A DNA stretch of 64,000 nt from an uncultured Kocuria sp. (lineage in GTDB: Bacteria > Actinomycetota > Actinomycetes > Actinomycetales > Micrococcaceae): positions 101,971 to 165,970 of the forward strand of contig NZ_CANMRA010000007.1 of the NCBI RefSeq assembly GCF_947500125.1, read 5' to 3'. The position numbers and the translations under genes were made by a program. Shown here piece after piece: positions 15,789 through 25,082 of the stretch. Position 1 is the first letter of the stretch. Every line of letters begins with the position of its first letter. Below the pieces are notes generated by a model. That model was given only the letters and a program-made list of their open reading frames with translations. It was not told the origin of the DNA and did no database searches.

Positions 15789-16751
15789 GTGGCACAGCAC
15801 CGGATCGTCCTGCACTACGTCTTCACCCTGCTTCCCGACCCCACGGCCGTGATGCTCTGGCAGCGCGCCCTGTGCGAGGGCCTGGGCCTGCGCGGTCGGA
15901 TCATCGTCTCCCCGGACGGTCTCAACGCCACCGTGGGCGGTGAGGTCGGGGCGCTCAAGCGCTACGTCCGGAGCACCCGCTCCTACCCCGGTTTCCGGGA
16001 CACGGTGTTCAAGTGGTCCGACGGCTCGGCCGAGGACTTCCCGCGGCTGTCGGTCAAGGTCCGGGACGAGCTCGTCTCCTTCGGCGCGCCCGGCGAGCTC
16101 GAGGTCGACGAGCACGGCGTCGTCGGCGGCGGCACCCGACTGTCCCCCGCCGAGGTGGACGAGCTCGTGGCCCGCCGCGGCGAGGACGTCGTGTTCTTCG
16201 ACGGCCGCAACGCCCACGAGGCGCGGATCGGGCGCTTCCGCGGGGCCGTGGTCCCGGACGTGGCGCACACCCGCGACTTCGTGGCCGAGCTGGACTCCGG
16301 GAAGTACGACCACCTCAGGAGCCGGCCCGTGGTCACCTACTGCACCGGCGGGATCCGCTGCGAGGTGCTCTCCGCTCTGATGCGCAACCGGGGCTTCGAG
16401 GAGGTCTACCAGCTCGACGGCGGCATCGCCGAGTACGGCCGCGAGCGCGGGGACCGGGGGCTGTGGGAGGGATCCCTCTACGTCTTCGACCGGCGCATGC
16501 ACGTGCGGTTCACCCCGGCCGCGGTCACGATCGGGCGCTGCGACCGGTGCGCCGGCCCCGCGAACCGCTTCGTGAACTGCGCGGACGCGTCCTGCCGCGC
16601 CCTCGTCCTCGCGTGCCCCGCCTGCCAGGCGGAGCACCCGCAGCTCACGTGTCCCGCGGGGTGCGGGACCGCCCCGGCGTCCGACGACGACGCCCCGGTC
16701 GCCTCCCTGCCCGCCCCGGGCCTCATGCCCACGCCGGGGGGCGCAGCGTGA
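15789..16751 (+). CDS. trhO: tRNA uridine(34) hydroxylase, rhodanese family
   Basis: 320 residues from a GTG. N-terminal acylphosphatase-like domain (1-95), central rhodanese domain with Cys185 in YCTGGIRC, and a C-terminal Cys-rich zinc-finger-like region (CDRC, NCADASC, LACPAC). This is the TrhO/YceA architecture; TrhO makes 5-hydroxyuridine at the wobble position of tRNA. Length agrees with the family. The GTG start is supported by TAGCCT 6 nt upstream. The downstream methyltransferase starts within its stop codon (GTGA), so the two are translationally coupled. Confidence 0.9.
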   Translation: MAQHRIVLHYVFTLLPDPTAVMLWQRALCEGLGLRGRIIVSPDGLNATVGGEVGALKRYVRSTRSYPGFRDTVFKWSDGSAEDFPRLSVKVRDELVSFGAPGELEVDEHGVVGGGTRLSPAEVDELVARRGEDVVFFDGRNAHEARIGRFRGAVVPDVAHTRDFVAELDSGKYDHLRSRPVVTYCTGGIRCEVLSALMRNRGFEEVYQLDGGIAEYGRERGDRGLWEGSLYVFDRRMHVRFTPAAVTIGRCDRCAGPANRFVNCADASCRALVLACPACQAEHPQLTCPAGCGTAPASDDDAPVASLPAPGLMPTPGGAA

Positions 16752-18406
16752 GCCCGCACGGCACCGGTCCCTCCGCGGTCCCGGCCTTCTCCCGGGTCCC
16801 GGGAACCCCGGTCTCCGACGACCCGCGGGCGCCGGCGGAGCTGCACGACGCCCTCCGCCGGACGGGCTTCACCCACGACCGCGTGGCGGAGCTGCTGGGC
16901 GAGGCCGCGATGGACGCGCTCGCACGGGACCAGGCGGTGCCGGCCCTGCGGGTGCTCGAGCCGGCCCTCCGCACGCCCGGGCACCCGGACCGGGGTCTCG
17001 CCGGGATCGTCGCCCTCTTCCTGCTGGGGCGCACCGTCCCCGCGGAGGCGCTCGCCCCCGCCCCGGTGCGCCCGGAGCAGCTCCTGGCCCTGGGCCTCGC
17101 CGAGGAGACGGCCGGCGGCCTGCGCTCCACCGTGGACCTGCGCCCCCACGCCTCCGACGACGGGACGGAGCTGTACGTCGCGAGCGACCTCGGCGAGTCC
17201 CAGCGGCCCGGCGTGCTGCGCCGCGACCACGTGCTGGGCATCGGGCAGGCGTCCCTGACGCTGGCGCAGACGACCGACCGCCGCCGGGTGGGCCGCGCCC
17301 TGGACCTGGGGACCGGCTGCGGCATCCAGACGTTCCACCTGCTCGCCCACGCGGGGCACGTGACCGCGACCGACGTCTCGGACCGGGCGCTGGGCTTCAC
17401 CCGGTTCAACCTGCTGCTCAACGCCCGGGCCCTGGGCGTCGACCCCGGCCGGCTCGAGGACCGGGTGAGCCTGCGGGCGGGCTCCCTGCTGGACCCCGTG
17501 CGCGGCGAGCAGTTCGACCTCGTGGTGTCCAACCCGCCGTTCGTCATCACCCCGCGCCCCGCCGGGGAGAGCCCGCAGGACCGCTACACCTACCGGGACG
17601 GCGGACTGGCGGGGGACCGGATCGTGGCCGACCTCGTGCGCGAGCTGCCCGGGGTCATGGCCCCCGGGGCCACCGCCCACCTGCTCGGCAACTGGGAGGT
17701 GCTCGCCCCGCGGTCCGGGGACGCGCGGCCGGCCGCCGAGCGCTGGTCGCTGCGGCCCGAGCAGTGGGTCCCCGAGGGCATCGACGCGTGGTTCGTCCAG
17801 CGGGAGCTGGCCACTCCGGAGGAGTACGCCGAGACGTGGCTGCGGGACGCGGCAGAGTCCCGCGACCTCGACCGCTACGAACGCGCCTACCGCGCCTATC
17901 TCGACGACTTCGCCGCCCGCGGCGTCGAGGCCGTGGGCTTCGGGATGATCCGCCTCCGCCGCCCCGGCCGGACCCGTCCCGGGGACGTGCTCCGCCGCTT
18001 CGAGCACGTCCCCCACCCGGTCCAGCAGCCGCTCGCCCCCGCGCTCGCGGCGACGTGGGAGCGGGCCGACTGGCTCGCGGCGCACCCGCAGGACTGGCCG
18101 GACACCCGGCTCGTGGCCGCCGAGGACGTCACCGAGGAACGCCACCAGCGCCCCGGTGCGGAGCACCCCGGCGTGATCCTGCTCCGGCAGGGGGCCGGGC
18201 TGCGCCGGACCGTGGTGCTCTCGAGCGAGGCCGCGGGCTTCGCCGGGGCCTGCGACGGCGAGCTGAGCGCCCGGCAGATCCTCGGGGCGCTCGCCGCCCT
18301 GCTGGACTGGTCGGGCGACGAGCGGCAGCGGCTGACCGAGGAGGTCCGCCACCTCGTGCTCGACGGCTTCCTCGTGCCGCAGGAGCCGGTGCCGTCCCCG
18401 GCGTGA
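16748..18406 (+). CDS. Class I SAM methyltransferase, DUF7059-type, with NPPF motif
   Basis: 552 residues from a GTG overlapping the trhO stop. An N-terminal helical domain of about 170 residues, then a Rossmann methyltransferase with DLGTGCG (186-192), a TDVS acidic loop (208-211) and NPPF (262-265), then about 200 C-terminal residues. NPPF/Y marks enzymes that methylate an exocyclic amine of a base or glutamine (HemK, RsmC and TrmN6 types). Coupling to trhO suggests a tRNA or rRNA target, but this is inference. The gene ends 3 bp before a 20-bp palindrome. Confidence 0.85.
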   Translation: MSPHGTGPSAVPAFSRVPGTPVSDDPRAPAELHDALRRTGFTHDRVAELLGEAAMDALARDQAVPALRVLEPALRTPGHPDRGLAGIVALFLLGRTVPAEALAPAPVRPEQLLALGLAEETAGGLRSTVDLRPHASDDGTELYVASDLGESQRPGVLRRDHVLGIGQASLTLAQTTDRRRVGRALDLGTGCGIQTFHLLAHAGHVTATDVSDRALGFTRFNLLLNARALGVDPGRLEDRVSLRAGSLLDPVRGEQFDLVVSNPPFVITPRPAGESPQDRYTYRDGGLAGDRIVADLVRELPGVMAPGATAHLLGNWEVLAPRSGDARPAAERWSLRPEQWVPEGIDAWFVQRELATPEEYAETWLRDAAESRDLDRYERAYRAYLDDFAARGVEAVGFGMIRLRRPGRTRPGDVLRRFEHVPHPVQQPLAPALAATWERADWLAAHPQDWPDTRLVAAEDVTEERHQRPGAEHPGVILLRQGAGLRRTVVLSSEAAGFAGACDGELSARQILGALAALLDWSGDERQRLTEEVRHLVLDGFLVPQEPVPSPA

Positions 18407-18409
18407 GCA

Positions 18410-18429
18410 CCGTCCTGCGCGCAGGACGG
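18410..18429. terminator. 20-bp perfect palindrome behind the methyltransferase gene
   Basis: CCGTCCTGCGCGCAGGACGG begins 3 bp after the stop codon. It may be a terminator without T-run. Its right half is also the first unit of the 13-bp tandem repeat that follows. Confidence 0.55.
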
Positions 18430-18470
18430 GTGCGCAGGACGGGTGCGCGGGACGGGTGCGCAGGACGGCG
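18419..18470. repeat. 13-bp tandem repeat, four units
   Basis: GCGCAGGACGGGT at 18419-18431 and 18432-18444, then GCGCGGGACGGGT (18445-18457) and a decayed unit (18458-18470). The array fills much of the gap before the next gene. Confidence 0.88.
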
Positions 18471-18580
18471 CGCGGAGGGAGTCGCGCCGTGCGGGGGCGT
18501 GGGCCGGGAAGCCCCGGGCCGAGCCGTTGTGGGCGGATGAGCAGGCGGCGCCGCGGCGCCGGGGGTGGAAGGATGGGGGC

Positions 18581-19018
18581 ATGAGCATCGGAGACAACCT
18601 GAACCCCATCAAGACCCTGGACAAGGACACCGTCTGGGAGCTCCTCGAGAAGCACCCGTTCGGCCGGCTCGCCGTGGAGGCCGCCGGACTGGTGGACATC
18701 TTCCCGGTGAACTACGTGGCCCACCAGCACAAGCTGTACTTCCGCACCGCGCAGGGGTCCAAGCTCTCGAGCCTCATCGTCAACGACCAGGTGGCGTTCG
18801 AGATCGACGAGGTCTCGGAGGACGACGTCGTGCGCTCCGTGGTGGTCCACGGGCGGGCCCGCCGGCTCGAGACGCGCGCGGAGGTGGACGCCGCGGAGGA
18901 GCTGCCGCTGAAGCCGTGGGCGCCCACGCTCAAGTACAACTTCGTGGTCATCGACGTGGAGACCGCCACCGGCCGCGAGTTCACGATCGGCGAGGAGCCC
19001 GAGCGCTACCCCTCCTGA
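18581..19018 (+). CDS. PPOX-class protein, second copy
   Basis: 145 residues. Same split-barrel fold as the protein at 15264: HPFGRLAVEAAGLVDIFP, then YFRTAQGSKL (flavin-phosphate region) and LPLKPW near the end. By eye the two are clearly related along the whole length, so they are paralogues around trhO and the methyltransferase gene. The ATG at 18581 is chosen because AAGGAT ends 6 nt upstream. Cofactor (FMN, F420 or heme) and substrate unknown. Confidence 0.8.
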   Translation: MSIGDNLNPIKTLDKDTVWELLEKHPFGRLAVEAAGLVDIFPVNYVAHQHKLYFRTAQGSKLSSLIVNDQVAFEIDEVSEDDVVRSVVVHGRARRLETRAEVDAAEELPLKPWAPTLKYNFVVIDVETATGREFTIGEEPERYPS

Positions 19019-19228
19019 GCCCGGCACCGGCCGCCCGGACCCGCCCGCGCGCCGGGCGACCGGGCGCCCCGCCCGGGGCCGCCGTCGTCCCCGGGGGCAC
19101 CGCCGCGCGGGGGTTGACGGCGGTGAGGCGTTATGGTGGAGCGCAACGGCGGGCCGACGTCCGCCCGTTCGACCCGACGTCCAGCAGCGCCGCGGCCCGC
19201 GGCACCGCGGACCGCAGCAAGGAGTACC

Positions 19229-22090
19229 GTGCCAACGAAGGCCACCCAGAGCCCGGGAACGGGCAAGAGCCTGCTCATCGTGGAGTCCCCCTCCAAGGTC
19301 AAGACCATCGCCGGGTACCTCGGCGACGCCTACGAGGTCGAGTCCTCGATGGGGCACATCCGTGACCTCCCGCAGCCCTCGGAGCTGCCGGCGGAGCTCA
19401 AGAAGGGGCCCTACGGCAAGTTCGCGGTGGACGTGGAGCACGGCTTCGAGCCGTACTACGTGGTCAACCCGGACAAGAAGAAGAAGGTCACCGAGCTCCG
19501 GCGCAAGCTCAAGGACGCCGACGCCCTCTACCTCGCCACCGACGGCGACCGCGAGGGGGAGGCCATCGCGTGGCACCTCCTGGAGGTGCTCAAGCCCAAG
19601 ATCCCCGTCTACCGGCTGACCTTCTCCGAGATCACCCGCGAGGCCATCGAGCGGGCCTTCGGGGAGCTGCGCGAGCTGGACCAGGACCTGGTCGACGCGC
19701 AGGAGACCCGGCGCATCCTGGACCGGCTCTACGGCTACGAGATCTCCCCGGTGCTGTGGCGCAAGATCGCCTCGGGCCTGTCCGCCGGGCGCGTGCAGTC
19801 CGTGGCCACGCGCCTGGTCGTGGAGCGGGAGCGCCAGCGCATGGCGTTCGTGCCCGCCGACTACTGGGACCTCAGCGGGACGTTCGCCCGCACCGACGGC
19901 GAGGACGCCGGCACCGCCTTCAGCGCCCGGCTCTCCTCCGTGGACGGCAAGCGGGTGGCCGGGGGCCGCGACTTCGGGGACGACGGCGTGCTCAAGGGCG
20001 CCGCCGACAAGCTCGCGCACCTGGACGAGCAGGCGGCCCGCGAGCTGGCCGTCGGCCTCGAGGACGCGGCGTTCGCGGTCCGGTCGCTGGAGACCAAGCC
20101 GTACACCCGCCGCCCGGCCGCGCCGTTCACGACCTCCACGCTGCAGCAGGAGGCCGCGCGCAAGCTGCGCTTCACCTCCCGCACCACCATGCAGGTGGCG
20201 CAGAAGCTGTACGAGAACGGCTACATCACCTACATGCGCACCGACTCCGTGGCGCTGTCCGACCAGGCGGTCACGGCCGCCCGGCGCCAGGCCACGGAGC
20301 TCTACGGCGCCGACTTCGTGCCCGGCTCCCCGCGGCTCTACAGCTCCAAGTCGAAGAACGCCCAGGAGGCGCACGAGGCCGTGCGCCCCGCGGGGGACTC
20401 CTTCCGCACCCCGAACCAGGTCCGCGGCGAGCTCTCCGCGGACGCCTACCGGCTCTACGAGCTGATCTGGAAGCGCACCGTGGCCTCCCAGATGGCCGAC
20501 GCCAAGGGGTCGACGGCGACCGTGCGGCTCGGGGCGACCTCGTCCACGGGCCGGGACGCCGAGTTCTCCGCGTCCGGCACCGTCATCACGTTCCGCGGCT
20601 TCCTGGCCGCCTACGAGGAGGGCCGGGACGAGGACCCCGCCACCGACAAGGACGGCGGCAAGGACGGCAAGGACGGCGACAAGCGGCTCCCGCGGATGGC
20701 GGAGGGCGACCGCCTGGACGCCACCGACGTCGAGGCCGACGGGCACCGCACCTCGCCCCCGCCGCGCTACACCGAGGCGTCCCTCGTCAAGGTCCTCGAC
20801 GAGCTCGGCATCGGCCGGCCCTCGACCTACGCGGCCGTCATCTCCACGATCATGGACCGCGGCTACGTCCGGGTGCGCGGCTCCGCGCTGATCCCCTCGT
20901 GGACCGCGTTCTCCGTGGTGCGCCTGCTCGAGGAGCACTTCTCCGACTACGTGGACTACGACTTCACGGCGGAGATGGAGGAGGGCCTCGACCGGATCGC
21001 CCGCGGTGAGGAGGACAGCACCGACTGGCTGCAGGACTTCTACTTCGGCTCCCAGGGCCACGAGAACGGGCTCAAGCCCATCGTGGACGACCTCGGCGAG
21101 ATCGACGCCCGCGCCGTGAACTCGATCCCCGTGACCGAGGACATCACCCTGCGGGTCGGCAAGTTCGGCCCCTACCTCGAGATCGCCGGGGCCCTGGACC
21201 CGGAGACCGGGGAGCTCACCGACCCGATCCGGGCGAACGTGCCGGAGGACCTCGCCCCCGACGAGCTCACGCCCGACAAGGCCCGCGAGCTCATCGAGAC
21301 CGGCAAGGCGGACGGCCGGGAGCTCGGCCGCGACCCCGTGACCGGGCGCGCCATCGTGGCCAAGGACGGCCGCTACGGGCCCTACGTCACCGAGGTGATC
21401 CCCGAGCCCACCGCCGAGGAGCTCGCGGCCCAGCCCGTCGAGTACTACAAGAACGGCAAGCCCAAGCCCCCGAAGAAGCCGGTCAAGGAGAAGCCCCGCA
21501 CGGGCTCCCTGCTGTCCACGATGACCCTGCAGGACGTGACCCTCGAGGACGCCCTCAAGATCCTGTCCCTGCCGCGCACGCTGGGCACGGACGCCGAGGG
21601 CAACGAGATCACGGTGCAGAACGGCCGGTTCGGCCCCTATCTCAAGAAGGGCAGCGACTCGCGCTCGCTGCAGTCCGAGGAGCAGCTGTTCACGGTCACC
21701 CTCGACGAGGCCCTCGCGATCTACGCCCAGCCCAAGCAGCGCGGCCGCGGCAGCGCCAAGCCGCCGCTCGCGGACCTGGGTGCCGACCAGATCACGGAGC
21801 GGCCCATGGTGATCAAGGACGGGCGCTTCGGCCCGTACATCACCGACGGGGAGACCAACGTGACGGTCCCGCGCGGTGAGACCGTGGAGCAGATCACCCC
21901 GGCGCGCGCCAGCCAGCTGCTCGCGGAGAAGCGGGCCCAGGGCCCGGCGCCGAAGAAGACGGCACGCTCCTCGGCGAGGTCGTCGGCCAAGGGGACGACG
22001 AAGAGCAGCACGACGAAGACCAGCACGAAGAAGAGCACGGCCAAGAAGCCCGCGGCGGCCAAGTCCGCCCGCGCCGGGTCCAAGGGCTGA
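19229..22090 (+). CDS. topA: DNA topoisomerase I
   Basis: 953 residues from a GTG with AAGGAG 4 nt upstream. Toprim domain at the start (SLLIVESPSKVKTI, 14-27; DGDREGEAI), active-site Tyr335 in YMRTDS, and actinobacterial C-terminal repeats with a conserved FGPY/GPYV pattern instead of zinc fingers. The last 50 or so residues are a Lys/Ser/Thr/Ala-rich tail (KKTARSSARSSAKGTTKSS), like the basic tail that gives mycobacterial TopA its processivity. Relaxes negative supercoils. An upstream ATG at 19133 is in frame but has no ribosome-binding site. Confidence 0.96.
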   Translation: MPTKATQSPGTGKSLLIVESPSKVKTIAGYLGDAYEVESSMGHIRDLPQPSELPAELKKGPYGKFAVDVEHGFEPYYVVNPDKKKKVTELRRKLKDADALYLATDGDREGEAIAWHLLEVLKPKIPVYRLTFSEITREAIERAFGELRELDQDLVDAQETRRILDRLYGYEISPVLWRKIASGLSAGRVQSVATRLVVERERQRMAFVPADYWDLSGTFARTDGEDAGTAFSARLSSVDGKRVAGGRDFGDDGVLKGAADKLAHLDEQAARELAVGLEDAAFAVRSLETKPYTRRPAAPFTTSTLQQEAARKLRFTSRTTMQVAQKLYENGYITYMRTDSVALSDQAVTAARRQATELYGADFVPGSPRLYSSKSKNAQEAHEAVRPAGDSFRTPNQVRGELSADAYRLYELIWKRTVASQMADAKGSTATVRLGATSSTGRDAEFSASGTVITFRGFLAAYEEGRDEDPATDKDGGKDGKDGDKRLPRMAEGDRLDATDVEADGHRTSPPPRYTEASLVKVLDELGIGRPSTYAAVISTIMDRGYVRVRGSALIPSWTAFSVVRLLEEHFSDYVDYDFTAEMEEGLDRIARGEEDSTDWLQDFYFGSQGHENGLKPIVDDLGEIDARAVNSIPVTEDITLRVGKFGPYLEIAGALDPETGELTDPIRANVPEDLAPDELTPDKARELIETGKADGRELGRDPVTGRAIVAKDGRYGPYVTEVIPEPTAEELAAQPVEYYKNGKPKPPKKPVKEKPRTGSLLSTMTLQDVTLEDALKILSLPRTLGTDAEGNEITVQNGRFGPYLKKGSDSRSLQSEEQLFTVTLDEALAIYAQPKQRGRGSAKPPLADLGADQITERPMVIKDGRFGPYITDGETNVTVPRGETVEQITPARASQLLAEKRAQGPAPKKTARSSARSSAKGTTKSSTTKTSTKKSTAKKPAAAKSARAGSKG

Positions 22091-22140
22091 GCCGCCCCGC
22101 ACGCGCGGGACGGACACGGAACTCGAAGGAGCACCACGGC

Positions 22141-23118
22141 ATGCGTCTCGGAGTCCTCGACGTGGGGTCGAACACCGTCCACCTCCTCCTGCTCGACGTC
22201 TACCCGGGCTCCCGGCCCGAGCCGTACGCGTCCCACAAGCTCGCCCTGCGGCTGGTGCAGTACCTCGACGCGGACGGCAACATCTCCGACGCCGGCCGGG
22301 ACGCCCTCACGGCTTTCGTGGTCGAGGCCCGGGACTTCGCCGTGGACAACCGGGCCGAGGACTTCCTGGCGTTCGCGACCTCCGCGATCCGCGAGGCCGG
22401 CAACGGGGCGGAGGTGCTGGACCACGTGCAGTCGCGCTCCGGCGTCACCCTCACGGAGCTGGCCGGGGACCAGGAGGCGGCCGTCACCTTCTTCGCGGTG
22501 CGCCGCTGGTTCGGCTGGGGCGCGGGGACCGTCCTGGACCTCGACATCGGCGGCGGGTCCTTCGAGATGGCCCTGGGCGACAACGCGCTGCCCACCGTGG
22601 CGACCTCCGTGCCGCTGGGCGCGGGGCGGCTCACCCGCACGTTCATCGCCGGTGACCTCGCGACCCCCAAGGAGATGAAGGCGCTGCGCAAGCACGTGCG
22701 CCAGGAGCTCAAGCCCGCGGTCGCCCGGGTCCGGGCTGCGGGGGAGCCCACCTGCGTGGCCGGGACCTCGAAGACCTTCCGCTCCCTGGCCCGGATCTGC
22801 GGGGCCGCGCCCTACGCCATGGGGCCCTACGTCCCGCGGACCCTGCACCTGGAGGACCTGCGGCTGTGGACCCGCCGGATGGAGGCGATGACCCCGGACG
22901 AGCGCGCCGAGCTGCCCGGGGTCTCGCCCGCCCGGGCCCAGCAGATCCTCGCCGGGGCCGTGGTGGCCGAGTCCGCCATGGACGCCTACGGCGTCGAGTC
23001 GATCCGGATCTGCCCGTGGGCGCTGCGCGAGGGACTGATCCTGCGCCGCCTGGACCAGCTGAACAGCCACTCCGACGTCCGCACCGTGGACCCCCGGCAC
23101 CTGGTGGGTGCGGCATGA
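22141..23118 (+). CDS. Ppx/GppA-family phosphatase
   Basis: 325 residues; GAAGGAG lies 9 nt before the ATG. ASKHA-fold exopolyphosphatase/pppGpp phosphohydrolase family: GVLDVGSNTVHLLLLDV at the N-terminus (phosphate 1 loop), TSAIREA, and DIGGGSFEMALG (phosphate 2 loop, with Glu). Matches short actinobacterial members such as Rv0496 of M. tuberculosis (PPX1, short-chain polyphosphate hydrolysis). Its stop overlaps the next ATG by 4 bp, so it is cotranscribed with the isomerase-like gene. Confidence 0.9.
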   Translation: MRLGVLDVGSNTVHLLLLDVYPGSRPEPYASHKLALRLVQYLDADGNISDAGRDALTAFVVEARDFAVDNRAEDFLAFATSAIREAGNGAEVLDHVQSRSGVTLTELAGDQEAAVTFFAVRRWFGWGAGTVLDLDIGGGSFEMALGDNALPTVATSVPLGAGRLTRTFIAGDLATPKEMKALRKHVRQELKPAVARVRAAGEPTCVAGTSKTFRSLARICGAAPYAMGPYVPRTLHLEDLRLWTRRMEAMTPDERAELPGVSPARAQQILAGAVVAESAMDAYGVESIRICPWALREGLILRRLDQLNSHSDVRTVDPRHLVGAA

Positions 23119-24053
23119 GCGAGCAGCCGGGCGCCGCCGCGGAGCCCTACCGACCCCACGTGGCGCTGTCCACCAGCTCCCTCTACCCGCTCGGGGTCCC
23201 GGAGACCTTCGAGGCGGCCGTGGAGCTGGGCTACGACAGCGTGGAGGTGCTCGTCACGCACGAGCGGATGAGCCAGCTCACCCACCAGCTGCAGGACCTC
23301 GTGCAGCGCCACCAGCTCCCCATTTCGACCATCCACGCCCCCACCCTGCTGCTGACCCAGCAGGTGTGGGGCAAGTCGTGGACCAAGATCCAGATGGCGG
23401 CCGCGCTCACCGAGCAGGTGGGGGCGGAGGTCGTCGTGGTCCATCCGCCGTTCCGCTGGCAGCGCCGGTACGCCGCGAACTTCGTGGAGGGCGTGCGGGT
23501 GGTCTCCCAGGCCACGGGCGTGAAGATCTCCGTGGAGAACATGTACCCCTGGCGGGTCCGTGGCCGCGACACCGTGGTCTACGCCCCGCACTACAGCCCG
23601 CTGGGCTTGGACTACGACTGGGTGACGTGGGACTTCTCCCACGCCGCGACCGCCCGCATGGACTCCCTGGCCGCCATCAAGGAGCTGGGCTCCCGGCTCG
23701 GCCACGTGCACCTGACCGACGGCTCGGGCGAGACCACCGCGGACGAGCACCTGCTCCCCGGCCACGGCGTGCAGCCGGTCGCCGAGTCCCTCCAGCACCT
23801 CGCCGCCACCCGGTGGCAGGGCATCATCGGGGTCGAGGTCTCAACCCGCCGCTCGAAGAACGCCGAGGAGCGCACCCAGTGGCTCGCGGAGTCCCTCGAG
23901 TTCGCCCGCCGGCACACGAGCCGGTCCGCCGGGACCGCCGGCACCGACGACCCCGGCGGCAGCGCCGGGTCCGACGGGACTGCCGGGTCCGACAGCACGA
24001 CCGGATCCGACAGGACTGCCGGGTCCGACGGCACCGACGATTCCGGCGGCTGA
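23115..24053 (+). CDS. Sugar phosphate isomerase/epimerase-like TIM-barrel protein
   Basis: 312 residues; ATG overlaps the previous stop (ATGA). Xylose-isomerase-like TIM barrel: LSTSSLYPLG at the start, a STIHAPTLLL strand, ISVENMYPW (probable metal-binding Glu), DFSHAAT and HVHLTDGSG with metal-type His and Asp. The position between Ppx/GppA and proC is that of Rv0498. The last 45 residues are a low-complexity tail of Gly, Ser, Thr and Asp built of GTAGSD-like units, which is absent from most relatives. Substrate unknown. Confidence 0.82.
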   Translation: MSEQPGAAAEPYRPHVALSTSSLYPLGVPETFEAAVELGYDSVEVLVTHERMSQLTHQLQDLVQRHQLPISTIHAPTLLLTQQVWGKSWTKIQMAAALTEQVGAEVVVVHPPFRWQRRYAANFVEGVRVVSQATGVKISVENMYPWRVRGRDTVVYAPHYSPLGLDYDWVTWDFSHAATARMDSLAAIKELGSRLGHVHLTDGSGETTADEHLLPGHGVQPVAESLQHLAATRWQGIIGVEVSTRRSKNAEERTQWLAESLEFARRHTSRSAGTAGTDDPGGSAGSDGTAGSDSTTGSDRTAGSDGTDDSGG

Positions 24054-24130
24054 CGTCCGCGGGCAGCCGGCCGTCCGGGCCGTGCCCACGCCTCCACGCG
24101 CACCACCCCGATCCGCCCGATGCACACCCA

Positions 24131-24200
24131 CCGATCCCTCTGCGCCGATCCATCCGCGCCGATCCATCTGCACCGATCCACTTCCACCGATCCACTTCCA
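24131..24200. repeat. 14-bp tandem repeat, five units, upstream of proC
   Basis: CCGATCCACTTCCA-like units at 24131-24144, 24145-24158, 24159-24172, 24173-24186 and 24187-24200; the last two are identical. The array ends about 24 bp before the proC start, so it must lie in the leader or promoter of proC. Confidence 0.9.
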
Positions 24201-24223
24201 CCGATGAGAGGACCTCACCGACC

Positions 24224-25057
24224 ATGACTTCTGTGCTCGCCTTCCTGGGCTGCGGCTCCATGAACGGATCCATCCTGCGGGGGGTGCTGGCCTCCGGCGT
24301 GCCCGTCGACCGGGTCCGGGCCACCGTCCGCTCCGAGGAGAGCGCCCGCCGGCTCGAGGACGAGACGGGCGTGCGGCCCTACGTCACCGGGGAGGACCCC
24401 GAGGCCAACCGGCGGGCCGCGCGGGAGGCGGACGTCGTGCTGCTCGGCGTGAAGCCCGTCGGCATCCTCGAGCTCGCCCGCGAGATCGCCCCCGCCCTGC
24501 GCCCCGGCACGGTCGTGGCGTCGGTGGCCGCGGGGATCTCCGTCGGCGCCCTCGAGCGCGCCCTCCCCGCCGGCCAGCCGGTGGTGCGCACGATGCCGAA
24601 CACGCCCTCCAGCGTGGGCCGCGGGGTGGTCTCGGTGACCCCGGGGAGCGCCACCACCCCTGAGCAGACGGAGGCCGTGCGCCGGGTCCTCGAGGCCGTG
24701 GGCACCGTGGTCGAGGTCCCTGAGGAGCAGGTCGACGCCGTGACCGGCGTCTCCGGCTCCGGACCCGCCTACGTGTTCCTGCTGGCCGAGGCCATGCAGC
24801 AGGCGGGGGAGCGGATGGGGCTGTCGGCGGACGTCGCGCGGGTCCTCGCGAAGGAGACCGTCTCCGGCGCCGGGGAGCTGCTGCGCCCGGCGGAGGCCGA
24901 CCCCGCGGCCCTGCGCAAGGCGGTCACGAGCCCGAAGGGCACCACGGACCGGGCCATCACGACCTTCCAGGAGAACGGTTTCGAGGACCTCGTCGCGTCC
25001 GCGGCCCGGGCCTCCGCGGACCGCTCGGCGGAGCTCACCCGCGAGTTCAGCGACTGA
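24224..25057 (+). CDS. proC: Pyrroline-5-carboxylate reductase
   Basis: 277 residues; GAGAGGA lies upstream of the ATG. Last step of proline synthesis, NAD(P)H-dependent. Rossmann motif FLGCGSMNGSI at the N-terminus, LLGVKP, VRTMPNTP, and the ProC signature region TGVSGSGPAYVF with the C-terminal helical dimer domain (KETVSGAGELL, SPKGTT). Length is normal. Preceded by the Ppx/GppA-isomerase pair and followed by the convergent trkA. Confidence 0.95.
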   Translation: MTSVLAFLGCGSMNGSILRGVLASGVPVDRVRATVRSEESARRLEDETGVRPYVTGEDPEANRRAAREADVVLLGVKPVGILELAREIAPALRPGTVVASVAAGISVGALERALPAGQPVVRTMPNTPSSVGRGVVSVTPGSATTPEQTEAVRRVLEAVGTVVEVPEEQVDAVTGVSGSGPAYVFLLAEAMQQAGERMGLSADVARVLAKETVSGAGELLRPAEADPAALRKAVTSPKGTTDRAITTFQENGFEDLVASAARASADRSAELTREFSD

Positions 25058-25082
25058 GCCGCCGTCGAGGAGGCCCCCCGGG

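Noticed and set aside
16478..22117. A 5.6-kb open frame on the minus strand
   Set aside because: It runs antisense to trhO, the methyltransferase, the PPOX gene and topA, all of which have family motifs. Long antisense frames arise automatically at this GC content; its protein has no motif.
232..24200. Possible CRISPR arrays at the tandem repeats
   Set aside because: Units of 12-15 bp stand head to tail without spacers and no cas gene is in the window.
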